Shown: positions 17,885 through 26,407 of the stretch, in pieces | Numbering within the stretch: position 1 is the first letter of the stretch | How the letters are laid out: each line of letters opens with the position of its first letter | Notes under the pieces: generated by a model | Told to the model about the DNA's origin: nothing | The model's input: the letters and a program-made list of their open reading frames with translations, nothing else | The model's database searches: none | Assembly (NCBI RefSeq): GCF_003732425.1 | Contig: NZ_MOBX01000014.1 | Location: forward strand, 424,816 to 488,815 | Direction of reading: 5' to 3' | DNA length: 64,000 nt | Origin: Pseudomonas fluorescens | Lineage (GTDB): Bacteria; Pseudomonadota; Gammaproteobacteria; Pseudomonadales; Pseudomonadaceae | Made by a program: the position numbers and the translations under genes

Positions 17885-18439
17885 ATGAAAGCCTGGCGTG
17901 GCGCGTTGATCGCCTTGTCGTTCCTGCTGCTCAGCGGTTGTCTGGTGACTTTCAAGGAGCCAATGGCCGTCAGCGACCCCGCGCCCAAGGGCTTGCTCGG
18001 CAAATGGTCGAGCACCAACGCCTGGGGTGAAGCGATGAACCTTGAGCTGACGCGGTTGGGCAACGATCGCTATCAGGCCGTCACGTACTTCAAGGCCAAA
18101 CCCCACGAACGCGAAGCCTATCCGTTCACCGTGTCGCGCCATGGCAGCCGCTGGTATCTGTCGGCGAAAGTGCCGGCGCGCTTCGGCGGCCACTTCACCA
18201 TCGCCGGCTTCGAACTCACCGACAAACACGAACTGGTGGTCTACAACCTCGATCTCGAACAGATCAATCAAGCGATCAAGCAAAAAGCCCTCGACGGTCA
18301 GACCTTCCAGACCGACGATGGCGACGGCGTGCAGGTCGACAGCAACCTCGACCAGGTCTTTGCTTACCTCGACGATCCGGCCAATTCCGATGTCTTCGTT
18401 GAAGCCGTGCGCTATCAGCGCCAGACCCGCGCCAAATAA
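17885..18439 (+). CDS. Hypothetical lipoprotein
   Basis: A 184-residue lipoprotein precursor: a basic N-terminus, a hydrophobic core and the lipobox LLSGC with the acylated cysteine at residue 19. The mature part is a small beta-rich domain (GLLGKWSSTNAWGEAMNLEL, REAYPFTVSRHGSRWYLSAK) with no recognised catalytic motif. Residue +2 is leucine, not aspartate, so outer-membrane sorting is likely. AGGGAG precedes the ATG. It is followed 24 bases later by the DUF1704 gene, so the two are probably co-transcribed. Confidence 0.82.
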   Translation: MKAWRGALIALSFLLLSGCLVTFKEPMAVSDPAPKGLLGKWSSTNAWGEAMNLELTRLGNDRYQAVTYFKAKPHEREAYPFTVSRHGSRWYLSAKVPARFGGHFTIAGFELTDKHELVVYNLDLEQINQAIKQKALDGQTFQTDDGDGVQVDSNLDQVFAYLDDPANSDVFVEAVRYQRQTRAK

Positions 18440-18463
18440 TTCAGTTTTCTACAGGAGTTTCGG

Positions 18464-19741
18464 GTGGACGATTACCAGCAGACGATACGCATGTTGTCCG
18501 ATCGCATTGTGCTGGCGCAGACGCCGATTCGCGTACTCGACGCGGTCAAGTGGGACGAGAACGTGCGCAAGGGCTTTCTCAAGGCCAAGGGCAAGGAAAT
18601 GCCCGCCGTTGATCGCGACTACTACCTCAACCGGCCGCTGACCTTCGATTCGAGCAAGGTCAAACTGGAATTCCAGAACATCGAGCGCGACATCACCCGC
18701 CAGCTCGGCCAGTTCAACCCGGTCGGGCAGATCATGCGGCGCATGTGCAAGGAATACCGCATGGTGGTGCGCATGCTCGAAGCGCGTGGCACCGAGGATT
18801 TCGGGCTGATATCGCAGGAACTTTACGGCGCCGCCTCCGATGCTTTCCACGCCGGCGACCCGACCCTGGCCGACCTCGGCCTGATGATGTCCGACTATCT
18901 GAACAACATCGATGGCCGTGGCGATTTGAAGGACGAGCCGAAGATCCTCACCGCCAAAGACGCCGTACACCTGCTGCAAACCCGTTTGAACAAAGTGTTC
19001 GGCGAGGCCGAGGAAACCATTCGCGTGTTCGAATCCGACGGCATCGTCGCTGACGCGGCGGCCGGTGCCGACTACATCAAGATCCGCACCGACGCGATGT
19101 TCAACGATCGTGACGTGCGCGCGCTGGAAGTCCACGAAGGCCTGGTGCACGTCGGCACCACGCTCAACGGTCTGAACCAGCCGATCTGCACCTTCCTGTC
19201 CAAAGGCCCACCGTCGTCGACGGTGACCCAGGAAGGCCTGGCGATCCTGATGGAAATTATCACGTTCGCCTCCTACCCGAGCCGCCTGCGCAAACTGACC
19301 AACCGCACCCGCGCCATTCACATGGTCGAGGAGGGCGCAGACTTCCTGCAAATCTTCGAATTCTTCCGTGAGCAGGGTTTCGAAATGGCGGAAAGTTACG
19401 GCAACGCCAGTCGGGTTTTCCGTGGCTCGACACCGACCGGTCTGCCATTCACCAAAGACTTGTCGTACCTCAAGGGCTTTATCATGGTTTACAACTACAT
19501 TCAGTTGGCCGTGCGTAAAGGCAAGCTTGAGCAGATTCCGCTGTTGTTCTGCGGCAAGACCACGCTGGAAGACATGCGTACCCTGCGTCAGTTGGTGGAC
19601 GAAGGATTGGTGGTGCCGCCAAAGTATCTGCCGGATCAGTTCCGCGATTTGAATGCGTTGTCGGCGTGGATGTGTTTCTCCAACTTCCTCAATCACTTGA
19701 GCCTGGACCGGATCGAGGCGGATTACTCCAATATCCTTTGA
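18464..19741 (+). CDS. DUF1704 / QEGLA-motif protein, putative HExxxH metallopeptidase
   Basis: A 425-residue protein of the family named 'flavohemoglobin expression-modulating QEGLA motif protein' (DUF1704). It starts at the GTG at 18464, preceded by AGGAGT. Two conserved motifs are visible: HEGLVH at residues 224-229, which fits HExxxH, and TQEGLAIL with the QEGLA signature at 256-260. In the related eukaryotic tubulin tyrosine carboxypeptidases (MATCAP) HExxxH and a downstream glutamate bind zinc, so this is inferred to be a metallopeptidase. The bacterial substrate is unknown and tubulin is absent. No signal peptide is seen, so it should be cytoplasmic. It is probably co-transcribed with the lipoprotein upstream. 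Confidence 0.85.
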   Translation: MDDYQQTIRMLSDRIVLAQTPIRVLDAVKWDENVRKGFLKAKGKEMPAVDRDYYLNRPLTFDSSKVKLEFQNIERDITRQLGQFNPVGQIMRRMCKEYRMVVRMLEARGTEDFGLISQELYGAASDAFHAGDPTLADLGLMMSDYLNNIDGRGDLKDEPKILTAKDAVHLLQTRLNKVFGEAEETIRVFESDGIVADAAAGADYIKIRTDAMFNDRDVRALEVHEGLVHVGTTLNGLNQPICTFLSKGPPSSTVTQEGLAILMEIITFASYPSRLRKLTNRTRAIHMVEEGADFLQIFEFFREQGFEMAESYGNASRVFRGSTPTGLPFTKDLSYLKGFIMVYNYIQLAVRKGKLEQIPLLFCGKTTLEDMRTLRQLVDEGLVVPPKYLPDQFRDLNALSAWMCFSNFLNHLSLDRIEADYSNIL

Positions 19742-19756
19742 GCAACTGATATTCCC

Positions 19757-19860
19757 TGTGGGAGCGAGCCTGCTCCGGGCGGCGTTCCGACGAATGCGAT
19801 TTCACATTCAACATTAATGTTGGCTGACACACCGCTTTCGCGAGCAGGCTCGCTCCCACA
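19757..19860. repeat. REP family A inverted pair, left arm damaged
   Basis: The right arm is canonical (TTCGCGAGCAGGCTCGCTCC). The left reads GAGCCTGCTCCGGGCGGCG, having lost the CGCGAA end, so the pair can no longer pair perfectly. Confidence 0.75.
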
Positions 19861-19919
19861 GGGTTCTTTATTGCCACAATTATTGTGTGCCAACCCGAAT
19901 CTTTGCGAGGTTTCACCGG

Positions 19920-20825
19920 ATGAGAATCCTCGGCATCATTTGCCTGCTCCTGACCCTCGGCGGTTGCAGTTCGCTGTTGTTCTACCCCGAGCCGGGCCAG
20001 ATTTTCACCCCGGAAAAAGCCAAACTCCAATACCGCACCGTCACGCTGGTGACGGCCGATGGCTTGAAGCTGAATGCCTGGTGGCTGCCTGCCAGACCCG
20101 GCGTCGAGGTTAAGGGCACGGTCCTGCATTTGCACGGCAACGGCGGCAATCTGCCGATGCACTTGGGCGGCAGTTGGTGGTTGCCGAAAAACGGCTATCA
20201 AGTGCTGCTGGTGGACTATCGCGGTTATGGCTTGTCCGAAGGCAAACCGAGCCTGCCGGCGATCTATCAGGACATCGACGCCGCGTTCGCCTGGCTGGAC
20301 AAAGCGCCCGAGGTCAAAGGCAAGCCGCTGATTCTGCTCGGCCAGAGCCTTGGCGGTTCGATGGCGGTGCATTGGCTGGTGCAGCATCCCGAGCGGCAGA
20401 AACAGCTCAAGGCTTTTGTGCTCGACGGCGTGCCCGCCAGTTACCGCAGCGTCGGCCAGTATGCGCTGAGCACCTCGTGGCTGACCTGGCCGTTCCAGGT
20501 GCCGCTGTCGTGGCTGGTCCCGGACAGCGACAGCGCGATCAATTCGATGCCACAGCTAAACGGCGTGCCGAAGCTGATTTTCCACAGCATCGACGATCCA
20601 CTGGTACCACTTTCCAATGGTATCCGTCTGTATCAAGCGGCGCCGCCTCCGCGGGTGCTGCAACTGACTCGCGGCGGCCATGTGCAAACGTTCGGCGACC
20701 CGGTGTGGCGTCAGGTCATGTTGCGCTACCTCGACGACCCCGAGCATTTCAACGGCCTGCGCCGCCTCGGCGAAATCCCCAATTATCCGACACCCCCGAA
20801 TTCTGAAGACGAGAGTCCGCAATGA
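19920..20825 (+). CDS. Alpha/beta-hydrolase lipoprotein
   Basis: A 301-residue alpha/beta hydrolase. The start ATG at 19920 gives MRILGIICLLLTLGGCSS, a lipoprotein signal with lipobox TLGGC; the in-frame ATG at 19887 would bury it. The nucleophile elbow is GQSLGG, preceded by HLHGNGGN (oxyanion region). The acid is probably in HSIDDPLVPL and the histidine in RGGHVQTF, so the catalytic triad looks complete. It resembles BEM46/YfhR-type serine hydrolases anchored in the envelope. The substrate is unknown. It overlaps the next small gene by four bases (ATGA), which implies coupled expression. Confidence 0.87.
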   Translation: MRILGIICLLLTLGGCSSLLFYPEPGQIFTPEKAKLQYRTVTLVTADGLKLNAWWLPARPGVEVKGTVLHLHGNGGNLPMHLGGSWWLPKNGYQVLLVDYRGYGLSEGKPSLPAIYQDIDAAFAWLDKAPEVKGKPLILLGQSLGGSMAVHWLVQHPERQKQLKAFVLDGVPASYRSVGQYALSTSWLTWPFQVPLSWLVPDSDSAINSMPQLNGVPKLIFHSIDDPLVPLSNGIRLYQAAPPPRVLQLTRGGHVQTFGDPVWRQVMLRYLDDPEHFNGLRRLGEIPNYPTPPNSEDESPQ

Positions 20826-21151
20826 CTGAAGAACGTAACGCCATCCCGCTGATCATCACCGGTATCTGCAGCATCCTCGGCACCGTCGGTGCACTGTGGT
20901 ACTACGGTTACCTGCACTTCGCCAAACCCGAGGATGCGTTGCTGCTCAACGAATTCACCATGCTCAAGACCGTACCGGGGGAGGATTACAAAATCTCGCT
21001 GCAGCCTGCGCCGCAAGTGGCGCAGTGCATTGATGGCGTGCTGGTGCTGTTTGATACCGAACAGAAAGGGTTGACCGGCGTACTGATCAACGCCCAGAAA
21101 AAAGCCGTGCGCTGCATGGGCGAAGAGACCCCGCAGAAACTGCAACCTTAA
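20822..21151 (+). CDS. Small single-span membrane protein, unknown function
   Basis: A 109-residue protein whose N-terminus holds one hydrophobic segment (IPLIITGICSILGTVGALWYYGYL, residues 8-31) followed by a mostly polar domain with two cysteines (AQCIDGVLVLFD and RCMGEE). It starts inside the stop of the hydrolase gene and is probably translated with it. I do not recognise a family. It could be a partner that anchors or assists the lipoprotein hydrolase, but that is inference from coupling only. Confidence 0.75.
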   Translation: MTEERNAIPLIITGICSILGTVGALWYYGYLHFAKPEDALLLNEFTMLKTVPGEDYKISLQPAPQVAQCIDGVLVLFDTEQKGLTGVLINAQKKAVRCMGEETPQKLQP

Positions 21152-21156
21152 AAGCC

Positions 21157-21237
21157 AAAGATCGCAGCCTTCGGCAGCTCCTACAGGAGAAAGCATTCCA
21201 ATGTAGGAGCTGCCGAAGGCTGCGATCTTTTGATCTT
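21157..21237. repeat. REP family B inverted pair
   Basis: Arms AAGATCGCAGCCTTCGGCAG and TGTAGGAGCTGCCGAAGGCT face each other directly after the small membrane protein gene, just before the shared terminator. Confidence 0.85.
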
Positions 21238-21238
21238 A

Positions 21239-21273
21239 AAAAGCCCCGCCTGATCACTCAGGCGGGGCTTTTG
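21239..21273. terminator. Bidirectional terminator
   Basis: AAAAAGCCCCGCCTGA - TCAC - TCAGGCGGGGCTTTT works in both directions between the converging genes that end at 21151 (plus) and 21290 (minus). Confidence 0.88.
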
Positions 21274-21289
21274 CGTTACTGCGTGAGGC

Positions 21290-22078
21290 TTAGTTCGAGC
21301 TGACCGCCGAACGTGGCATCACTGGCTGGTTGTCGTTGGAAATGGTCACTTCCACACGACGGTTCATCGCACGGCCGGAAACGCTGCCGTTATCGGCAAC
21401 CGGGTATTCCTTGCCATAGCCCTGAACCACGATGCGCGAAGGATCTACGCCCATCTTGATCAGCGCAACCTGCACCGAAGTAGCACGACGCTCAGACAGC
21501 GACTGGTTGTACGAGGCAGCACCGGTGCTGTCGGTATAACCCTCGACGATCACTTTGCGATCCGGGTTTTCCTGAAGGAATTGCGCCAGTTTGTTGATGT
21601 TCACCAGGCCGCTGGATTTCAGGTCAGCCTTGTTGGTGGCGAACAGCACGTCACCGAAGGTTACCAGCGTCCCGCGATCGGTCTGCTTGGCATTCAGGCT
21701 GTCCTGCAGCTGTTTGATCTGCTGATCACGCGCATCCAGACGCGCCTGGGCACGTTGAGCGGCGGCGTTCTTCAGGTTGTTTTCCGCGGTGCGCAGGGCG
21801 ATGGTCTGCTTGGCCACTTCCACGCGCTGGTTGGTCAGGTAAGCCAGTTGGTCAACCTTGGCCGCGTCTTGTTTGTCCAGATAAGCCTTGTCGGCTTTGT
21901 CCAGGTAATCGCTGGCGTCTTTGGTTTCCAGCGCCGCGACTTTGCTCGCTTGCGGGTTGGCTTGCAGGCCGGCGTAGTTGGTGCGCGCCTGTTCCAGGTT
22001 CGGGTTAGGCGGGGTGGAGCAGGCAGCCAGTGCAACGCTTGCGGCGAGGAGAGCGGGGATCATCAGTTGCTTACGCAT
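21290..22078 (-). CDS. lptF: OmpA-family lipoprotein LptF
   Basis: A 262-residue outer-membrane lipoprotein. The lipobox ALAAC gives the acylated cysteine near residue 20. A DUF4398-like helical region covers about residues 25-140, with heptad-like A/Q/K-rich sequence suggesting a coiled coil. A C-terminal OmpA peptidoglycan-binding domain follows (FATNKADLKSSG, VEGYTDSTGAASYNQSLSERRA, GYGKEYPVADN, GRAMNRRVEV). It ties the outer membrane to the peptidoglycan; P. aeruginosa LptF (PA3692) is known as AlgU-controlled. It follows the DUF4398 gene by 55 bases on the same strand and likely shares its AlgU-type promoter. Confidence 0.9.
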   Translation of the reverse strand: MRKQLMIPALLAASVALAACSTPPNPNLEQARTNYAGLQANPQASKVAALETKDASDYLDKADKAYLDKQDAAKVDQLAYLTNQRVEVAKQTIALRTAENNLKNAAAQRAQARLDARDQQIKQLQDSLNAKQTDRGTLVTFGDVLFATNKADLKSSGLVNINKLAQFLQENPDRKVIVEGYTDSTGAASYNQSLSERRATSVQVALIKMGVDPSRIVVQGYGKEYPVADNGSVSGRAMNRRVEVTISNDNQPVMPRSAVSSN

Positions 22079-22133
22079 AATTTGTCGTCCTTTCTATCGG
22101 TAAGAGATTCAGCTTTGCGGTCCGGATGCGCGC

Positions 22134-22538
22134 TTACTGCACGGTGCGCTGACTTTCCTGACGCAGTTCCTGAACACCTTTCTGGGAATCCTTCACAGCC
22201 TGTTCGGCTTTCGCTGCCTGAGCCTTGCGTTCTGCTACGCGAGCGTCCCACTCGGCTTGCTCGGACAGGATGCGAGCTTCGTCATACTTCTTGTCGTGCA
22301 TGGCGATTTCGGCTTGTTTCAGTTTGTCCTGCGCTTGTTTCATCTCAACGGCAGCAAACTCGGTACCGCCGGCGCTGACGGCGCTGTTCACGGCCGACTG
22401 GGTCACGGCGTACTGCTCGGTCGGCGGGTTACCGGCGCAACCGGCCAGCACGAAGCTGGTGCCGATCGCCAGAGCCGCCAGTTTCAGACCGCGCAGGTGG
22501 GTAAACGAGGTTTGGTTTTTCATGGTCTTCAACTCCAT
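22134..22538 (-). CDS. DUF4398 lipoprotein
   Basis: A 134-residue lipoprotein. The lipobox is VLAGC, and the mature protein is a DUF4398 helical domain (FAAVEMKQAQDKLKQAEIAM, then alternating A/E/R/K helix). The ATG at 22538 has AGGAG eight bases upstream; an ATG five codons further in (22523) with GGAG is an equal alternative. It is the first gene of a two-gene unit with lptF. The helical domains of the two products resemble each other, which suggests they arose from a common module and may act together at the cell wall. Confidence 0.85.
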   Translation of the reverse strand: MELKTMKNQTSFTHLRGLKLAALAIGTSFVLAGCAGNPPTEQYAVTQSAVNSAVSAGGTEFAAVEMKQAQDKLKQAEIAMHDKKYDEARILSEQAEWDARVAERKAQAAKAEQAVKDSQKGVQELRQESQRTVQ

Positions 22539-22641
22539 TAGGCATCTCCTGAAAATACAACTGAATCCATCCTGGCAGAGGAGCCAAAAGCATCGCTTGT
22601 TAACGCGAATTGAAACGCTCGTTCCAGGCGTGGTTACTGGT

Positions 22642-22669
22642 TCCGACCGGCGGGATTTTTCAAAAGTTC
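22642..22669 (-). promoter_or_regulatory. Candidate AlgU (sigma-22) promoter for the DUF4398-lptF pair
   Basis: On the minus strand GAACTT (22669-22664) is followed by a 17-base spacer and TCGGA (22646-22642). The AlgU/RpoE consensus is GAACTT, 16-17 bases, TCTGA, so only one base differs. Transcription would start near 22636, giving a leader of about 100 bases. Confidence 0.55.
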
Positions 22670-22809
22670 AGAAAAGATGGCCTATCGCCAAAAAAAACTT
22701 TGACCGAATGGACAAGGCTCTGGGACGGGAACTTTGGCGGGAGAGAGTGGTACGCGCGGGTGTTTCCAATACTGAAAACACGTCGATCTAGAGGCAGAAA
22801 TGCAGTCAA

Positions 22810-22900
22810 TGTGGGAGCGAGCCTGCTCGCGAAAGCGGTGTGCCAGTCACCATCAATGTCGACTGATATAACGCATTCGCGAGCAGGCTCGCTCCCACAG
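22810..22900. repeat. REP family A inverted pair
   Basis: Canonical facing copies (GTGGGAGCGAGCCTGCTCGC and reverse complement) lie just after the stop of the minus-strand gene at 22918. Confidence 0.85.
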
Positions 22901-22917
22901 TTTTGATCTGTGGAGTG

Positions 22918-23262
22918 TCAGTGTTTTTGCTTGCCGGCAGTGGCCGAGAGGTCATGCAGATGCCGGCGCGAAAGGGCCAGGAAACGCGGTGTCGGGCCGA
23001 CGTCTTCGTACAGCGGATCACCTTCCTCATCGGTCGCCACCACGGTCGAACCCTTCACATACGGCAGGCTCGCTTCAAACTCTTCAAGCGCCGCGCCGAT
23101 CAGTTCGCCGAGCAGTTCTTCGACATGACGTTTGGGGTACATCTCGGTAATCGCCGCCAGACGCGCAGCGGCTTCAACGTCCAGATGAATCGCATAGCCA
23201 GTGTCGGTCAGGCGACCCTTGGCGTTTTCTTCCCAATGCTGGGCGAGTTCACGAATTTTCAT
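22918..23262 (-). CDS. Conserved hypothetical protein ('pilin assembly protein' in some annotations)
   Basis: A 114-residue cytoplasmic protein with no signal or membrane segment. The start at 23262 (MKIRELAQHWEENAKGRLTD) has GAGG six bases upstream; the upstream ATG at 23280 has no such site. Residues 1-60 are helical (LDVEAAARLAAITEMYPKRH), and an acidic strand region follows (GDPLYEDVGPTPRFLALSRRH). Pseudomonas homologues are often labelled pilin assembly protein or type 1 pili tip component, but nothing here supports that role. It is divergent from ppc. Confidence 0.78.
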   Translation of the reverse strand: MKIRELAQHWEENAKGRLTDTGYAIHLDVEAAARLAAITEMYPKRHVEELLGELIGAALEEFEASLPYVKGSTVVATDEEGDPLYEDVGPTPRFLALSRRHLHDLSATAGKQKH

Positions 23263-23475
23263 GATGACCTCATTTCGCACCTGCTCATGGCAGGTCTGGG
23301 TGAGTGTCCGCCGGGGGCGGCGGCAAGCCGTTGTACGGCTTACTGTTGAGACTAGCTTTCACGCACAAGGTTTAACGTCCCTTCGTCGGCTGCTTGTAAG
23401 AAGCGTCACAGAGCGGCACTCTCTAGGTCATGCACTCGTTTCTAAGCCGTCCGGATTACTGCTGGGGAATTGCTG

Positions 23476-26106
23476 ATGACCGATATTGATGCACGCTTGC
23501 GCGAAGACGTTCACCTGCTCGGAGAGCTGCTGGGCAACACCATTCGAGATCAATACGGCGAGGCCTTCCTCGACAAGATCGAGCAGATCCGCAAGGGCGC
23601 CAAGGCCGACCGGCGTGGCTCGATGGACGCCGAACTGAGCGCCAGCCTCAATCAATTGAGCGAAGACGAATTGCTCCCCGTGGCGCGAGCGTTCAACCAG
23701 TTTCTCAACCTGGCGAACATCGCCGAGCAGTATCAGTTGATTCATCGTCGCGAAGAATCGCAGCCGGCGCCATTCGAATCCCGGGTGCTGCCGGAATTGC
23801 TCGCGCGTTTGCGCAATGAAGGCCACAGCGCCGAGTCGCTGGCGCGGCAACTGGCGCGTCTGGAAATCGAACTGGTCTTGACCGCGCACCCGACCGAGGT
23901 GGCGCGGCGCACGCTGATCCAGAAGTACGACGCGATCGCCGGGCAACTCGCCGCGCAGGATCATCGCGACCTGACCACAGCCGAACGCGAACAGATTCAA
24001 AACACCCTGCAACGACTGATCGCCGAAGCCTGGCACACCGAAGAAATCCGCCGCACGCGCCCGACGCCAGTCGATGAAGCCAAATGGGGTTTCGCGGTCA
24101 TCGAACACTCACTGTGGCAGGCGATTCCCAACCATATGCGCAAGGCCGACAAGGCGTTGTATGAAGCGACCGGCTTGCGTCTGCCATTGGAGGCCGCGCC
24201 GATTCGCTTTGCGTCGTGGATGGGCGGCGACCGTGACGGCAACCCCAACGTCACCGCAGCAGTAACCCGCGAAGTGTTGCTGCTGGCGCGCTGGATGGCC
24301 GCCGATCTGTATTTGCGCGATGTCGATCATTTGGCTGCCGAACTGTCGATGCAACAGGCCAGCGATGCCCTCAAAGCCCAGGCCGGCGATAGCGCCGAAC
24401 CGTATCGCGCGGTGCTCAAGCAACTGCGCGAACGCCTGCGCGCCACGCGCAATTGGGCACACGCTGCGCTGACTGCACCGACGCCAGCGCCGGCAGACGT
24501 GCTGCACAACAACCGCGATCTGCTCGATCCGCTGGAGCTGTGCTTCAACTCGCTGCACGAGTGCGGCATGGGCGTGATCGCTGATGGTCCGTTGCTCGAC
24601 TGCCTGCGTCGGGCGGTGACCTTCGGCCTGTTCCTCGTGCGCCTGGACGTGCGTCAGGACTCGTCGCGGCACAGTTCGGCGATGACGGAGATCACCGATT
24701 ACCTCGGCCTCGGTCGCTATGAAGACTGGGATGAAGAGCAACGAATCAGCTTCCTGACCCGCGAACTGAGCAACCGTCGGCCCCTGCTGCCAGCGCATTT
24801 CAAACCGTCAGCCGACACCGCCGAAGTGCTCAACACCTGCAAGGAAATCGCTGCGGCGCCGGGTGCTTCGCTGGGTTCCTACGTCATCTCCATGGCCGGC
24901 GCGGCTTCCGATGTACTTGCCGTGCAACTGTTGCTCAAAGAGTCCGGCGTGCTGCGGCCGATGCGCGTGGTGCCGCTGTTCGAAACCCTCGCCGACCTCG
25001 ACAACGCCGGGCCGGTGATGGAGCGTTTGTTGCTGCTGCCGGGTTACCGCGCACGGCTGCAAGGCCCGCAGGAAGTGATGATCGGCTACTCCGATTCCGC
25101 CAAGGACGCTGGCACCACGGCGGCGGCCTGGGCGCAATATCGGGCGCAGGAACGCTTGGTGGAAATCTGCCGCGAGCAACAAGTCGAACTGCTGCTGTTC
25201 CATGGTCGCGGCGGCACCGTAGGGCGTGGCGGCGGTCCGGCGCACGCGGCGATTCTGTCGCAACCGCCGGGATCGGTGGCCGGGCGGTTCCGCACCACCG
25301 AGCAGGGGGAAATGATTCGATTCAAATTCGGCCTGCCGGACATCGCCGAGCAAAATCTCAATCTGTATCTGGCGGCAGTGCTTGAAGCAACATTGCTGCC
25401 GCCTCCACCGCCAACGCCCGAATGGCGTCATCTGATGGATGAGTTGGCGGCTGATGGTGTCAGCGCTTATCGCCAGGTGGTGCGAGAAAATCCGCAATTC
25501 GTCGAGTACTTCCGTCAGTCCACACCTGAGCAGGAGTTGGGGCGTTTACCACTCGGCAGTCGTCCGGCCAAACGTCGCGCCGGCGGCATCGAAAGCCTGC
25601 GGGCGATTCCGTGGATTTTCGGCTGGACGCAAACGCGGCTGATGCTGCCGGCGTGGCTCGGCTGGGAATCGGCGTTGAGCAAGGCGCTGGAGCGCGGCGA
25701 AGGCGAATTGCTCGGGCAGATGCGCGAACAATGGCCGTTCTTCCGTACGCGTATCGACATGCTGGAAATGGTGCTGGCCAAGGCTGATGCGGATATTGCG
25801 CTGTCCTACGATCAGCGTCTGGTCGAGCCGGACTTGCTGCCGTTGGGCGCGCAGTTACGCGACCTATTGTCGCAGGCGTGCGCAGTGGTACTCGGCCTGA
25901 CTGGCCAGTCGCAGCTGCTGGCACATAGCCCTGACACCCTTGAATTCATCCGACTGCGCAACACCTACCTCGACCCGCTGCATCTATTGCAGGCCGAGCT
26001 GCTGGCCCGTTCGCGGCAGCAGGATGTCGAGCAGGGCAGCCCGGTGGAACAGGCGTTGCTGGTGTCTGTGGCGGGGATTGCCGCCGGTTTGCGAAATACC
26101 GGCTAA
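23476..26106 (+). CDS. ppc: Phosphoenolpyruvate carboxylase
   Basis: An 876-residue enzyme that fixes bicarbonate onto PEP to give oxaloacetate and refill the TCA cycle. The ATG at 23476 has GGGGA upstream; the track of open frame begins two codons earlier at TTG. The catalytic histidine is in LTAHPTEVARRTL (H138, the same number as in E. coli). The PEP/bicarbonate region shows MIGYSDSAKDAGTTAAAWAQ and the glycine loop FHGRGGTVGRGGGPAHAAIL. The C-terminus ends GIAAGLRNTG, as in the family. Allosteric lysine/arginine positions look present but were not aligned. Confidence 0.97.
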   Translation: MTDIDARLREDVHLLGELLGNTIRDQYGEAFLDKIEQIRKGAKADRRGSMDAELSASLNQLSEDELLPVARAFNQFLNLANIAEQYQLIHRREESQPAPFESRVLPELLARLRNEGHSAESLARQLARLEIELVLTAHPTEVARRTLIQKYDAIAGQLAAQDHRDLTTAEREQIQNTLQRLIAEAWHTEEIRRTRPTPVDEAKWGFAVIEHSLWQAIPNHMRKADKALYEATGLRLPLEAAPIRFASWMGGDRDGNPNVTAAVTREVLLLARWMAADLYLRDVDHLAAELSMQQASDALKAQAGDSAEPYRAVLKQLRERLRATRNWAHAALTAPTPAPADVLHNNRDLLDPLELCFNSLHECGMGVIADGPLLDCLRRAVTFGLFLVRLDVRQDSSRHSSAMTEITDYLGLGRYEDWDEEQRISFLTRELSNRRPLLPAHFKPSADTAEVLNTCKEIAAAPGASLGSYVISMAGAASDVLAVQLLLKESGVLRPMRVVPLFETLADLDNAGPVMERLLLLPGYRARLQGPQEVMIGYSDSAKDAGTTAAAWAQYRAQERLVEICREQQVELLLFHGRGGTVGRGGGPAHAAILSQPPGSVAGRFRTTEQGEMIRFKFGLPDIAEQNLNLYLAAVLEATLLPPPPPTPEWRHLMDELAADGVSAYRQVVRENPQFVEYFRQSTPEQELGRLPLGSRPAKRRAGGIESLRAIPWIFGWTQTRLMLPAWLGWESALSKALERGEGELLGQMREQWPFFRTRIDMLEMVLAKADADIALSYDQRLVEPDLLPLGAQLRDLLSQACAVVLGLTGQSQLLAHSPDTLEFIRLRNTYLDPLHLLQAELLARSRQQDVEQGSPVEQALLVSVAGIAAGLRNTG

Positions 26107-26407
26107 CGTTTTTGTCGTGGGGCGCGGCACCGGCAACCAGCGCCGGATGCCGCTTTGCCTGACGGCGGAAAGTGCCGCCAGGCGACAGTTAATGATGGGG
26201 TTGCGACTTGGGTTACCGCGTCGCAAGGTCGCGGGGGGCGTCGGTTTCTCCGACTTTTGGCGTCTTGTGTGGGCGCAGCCTGCTGTGTATCTTGATCAGC
26301 CTTTGGCCGTTTGTGCGGCCACGACCCGTATTTTTCAGGATTCGTCCCAAGCGGCGAATCCTTTGTTTTGTAAAAGCTTTTTATAAAAAAATTGAGGAGC
26401 ACATCTA
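26107..26407 (+). other. ppc-adk intergenic region
   Basis: About 300 bases without a credible gene. A GC stem (GCGGCACCGGC / GCCGGATGCCGC, 26124-26153) followed by TTTGCC may terminate ppc. Two smaller stems follow (GGCGG-GCCGCC near 26165, GGCCG-CGGCC near 26305). The adk ribosome-binding site GAGGAG is at 26394-26399. An AT-rich stretch with TTATAAAAAA lies just before it, but no clear -35/-10 pair can be assigned. Confidence 0.5.
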
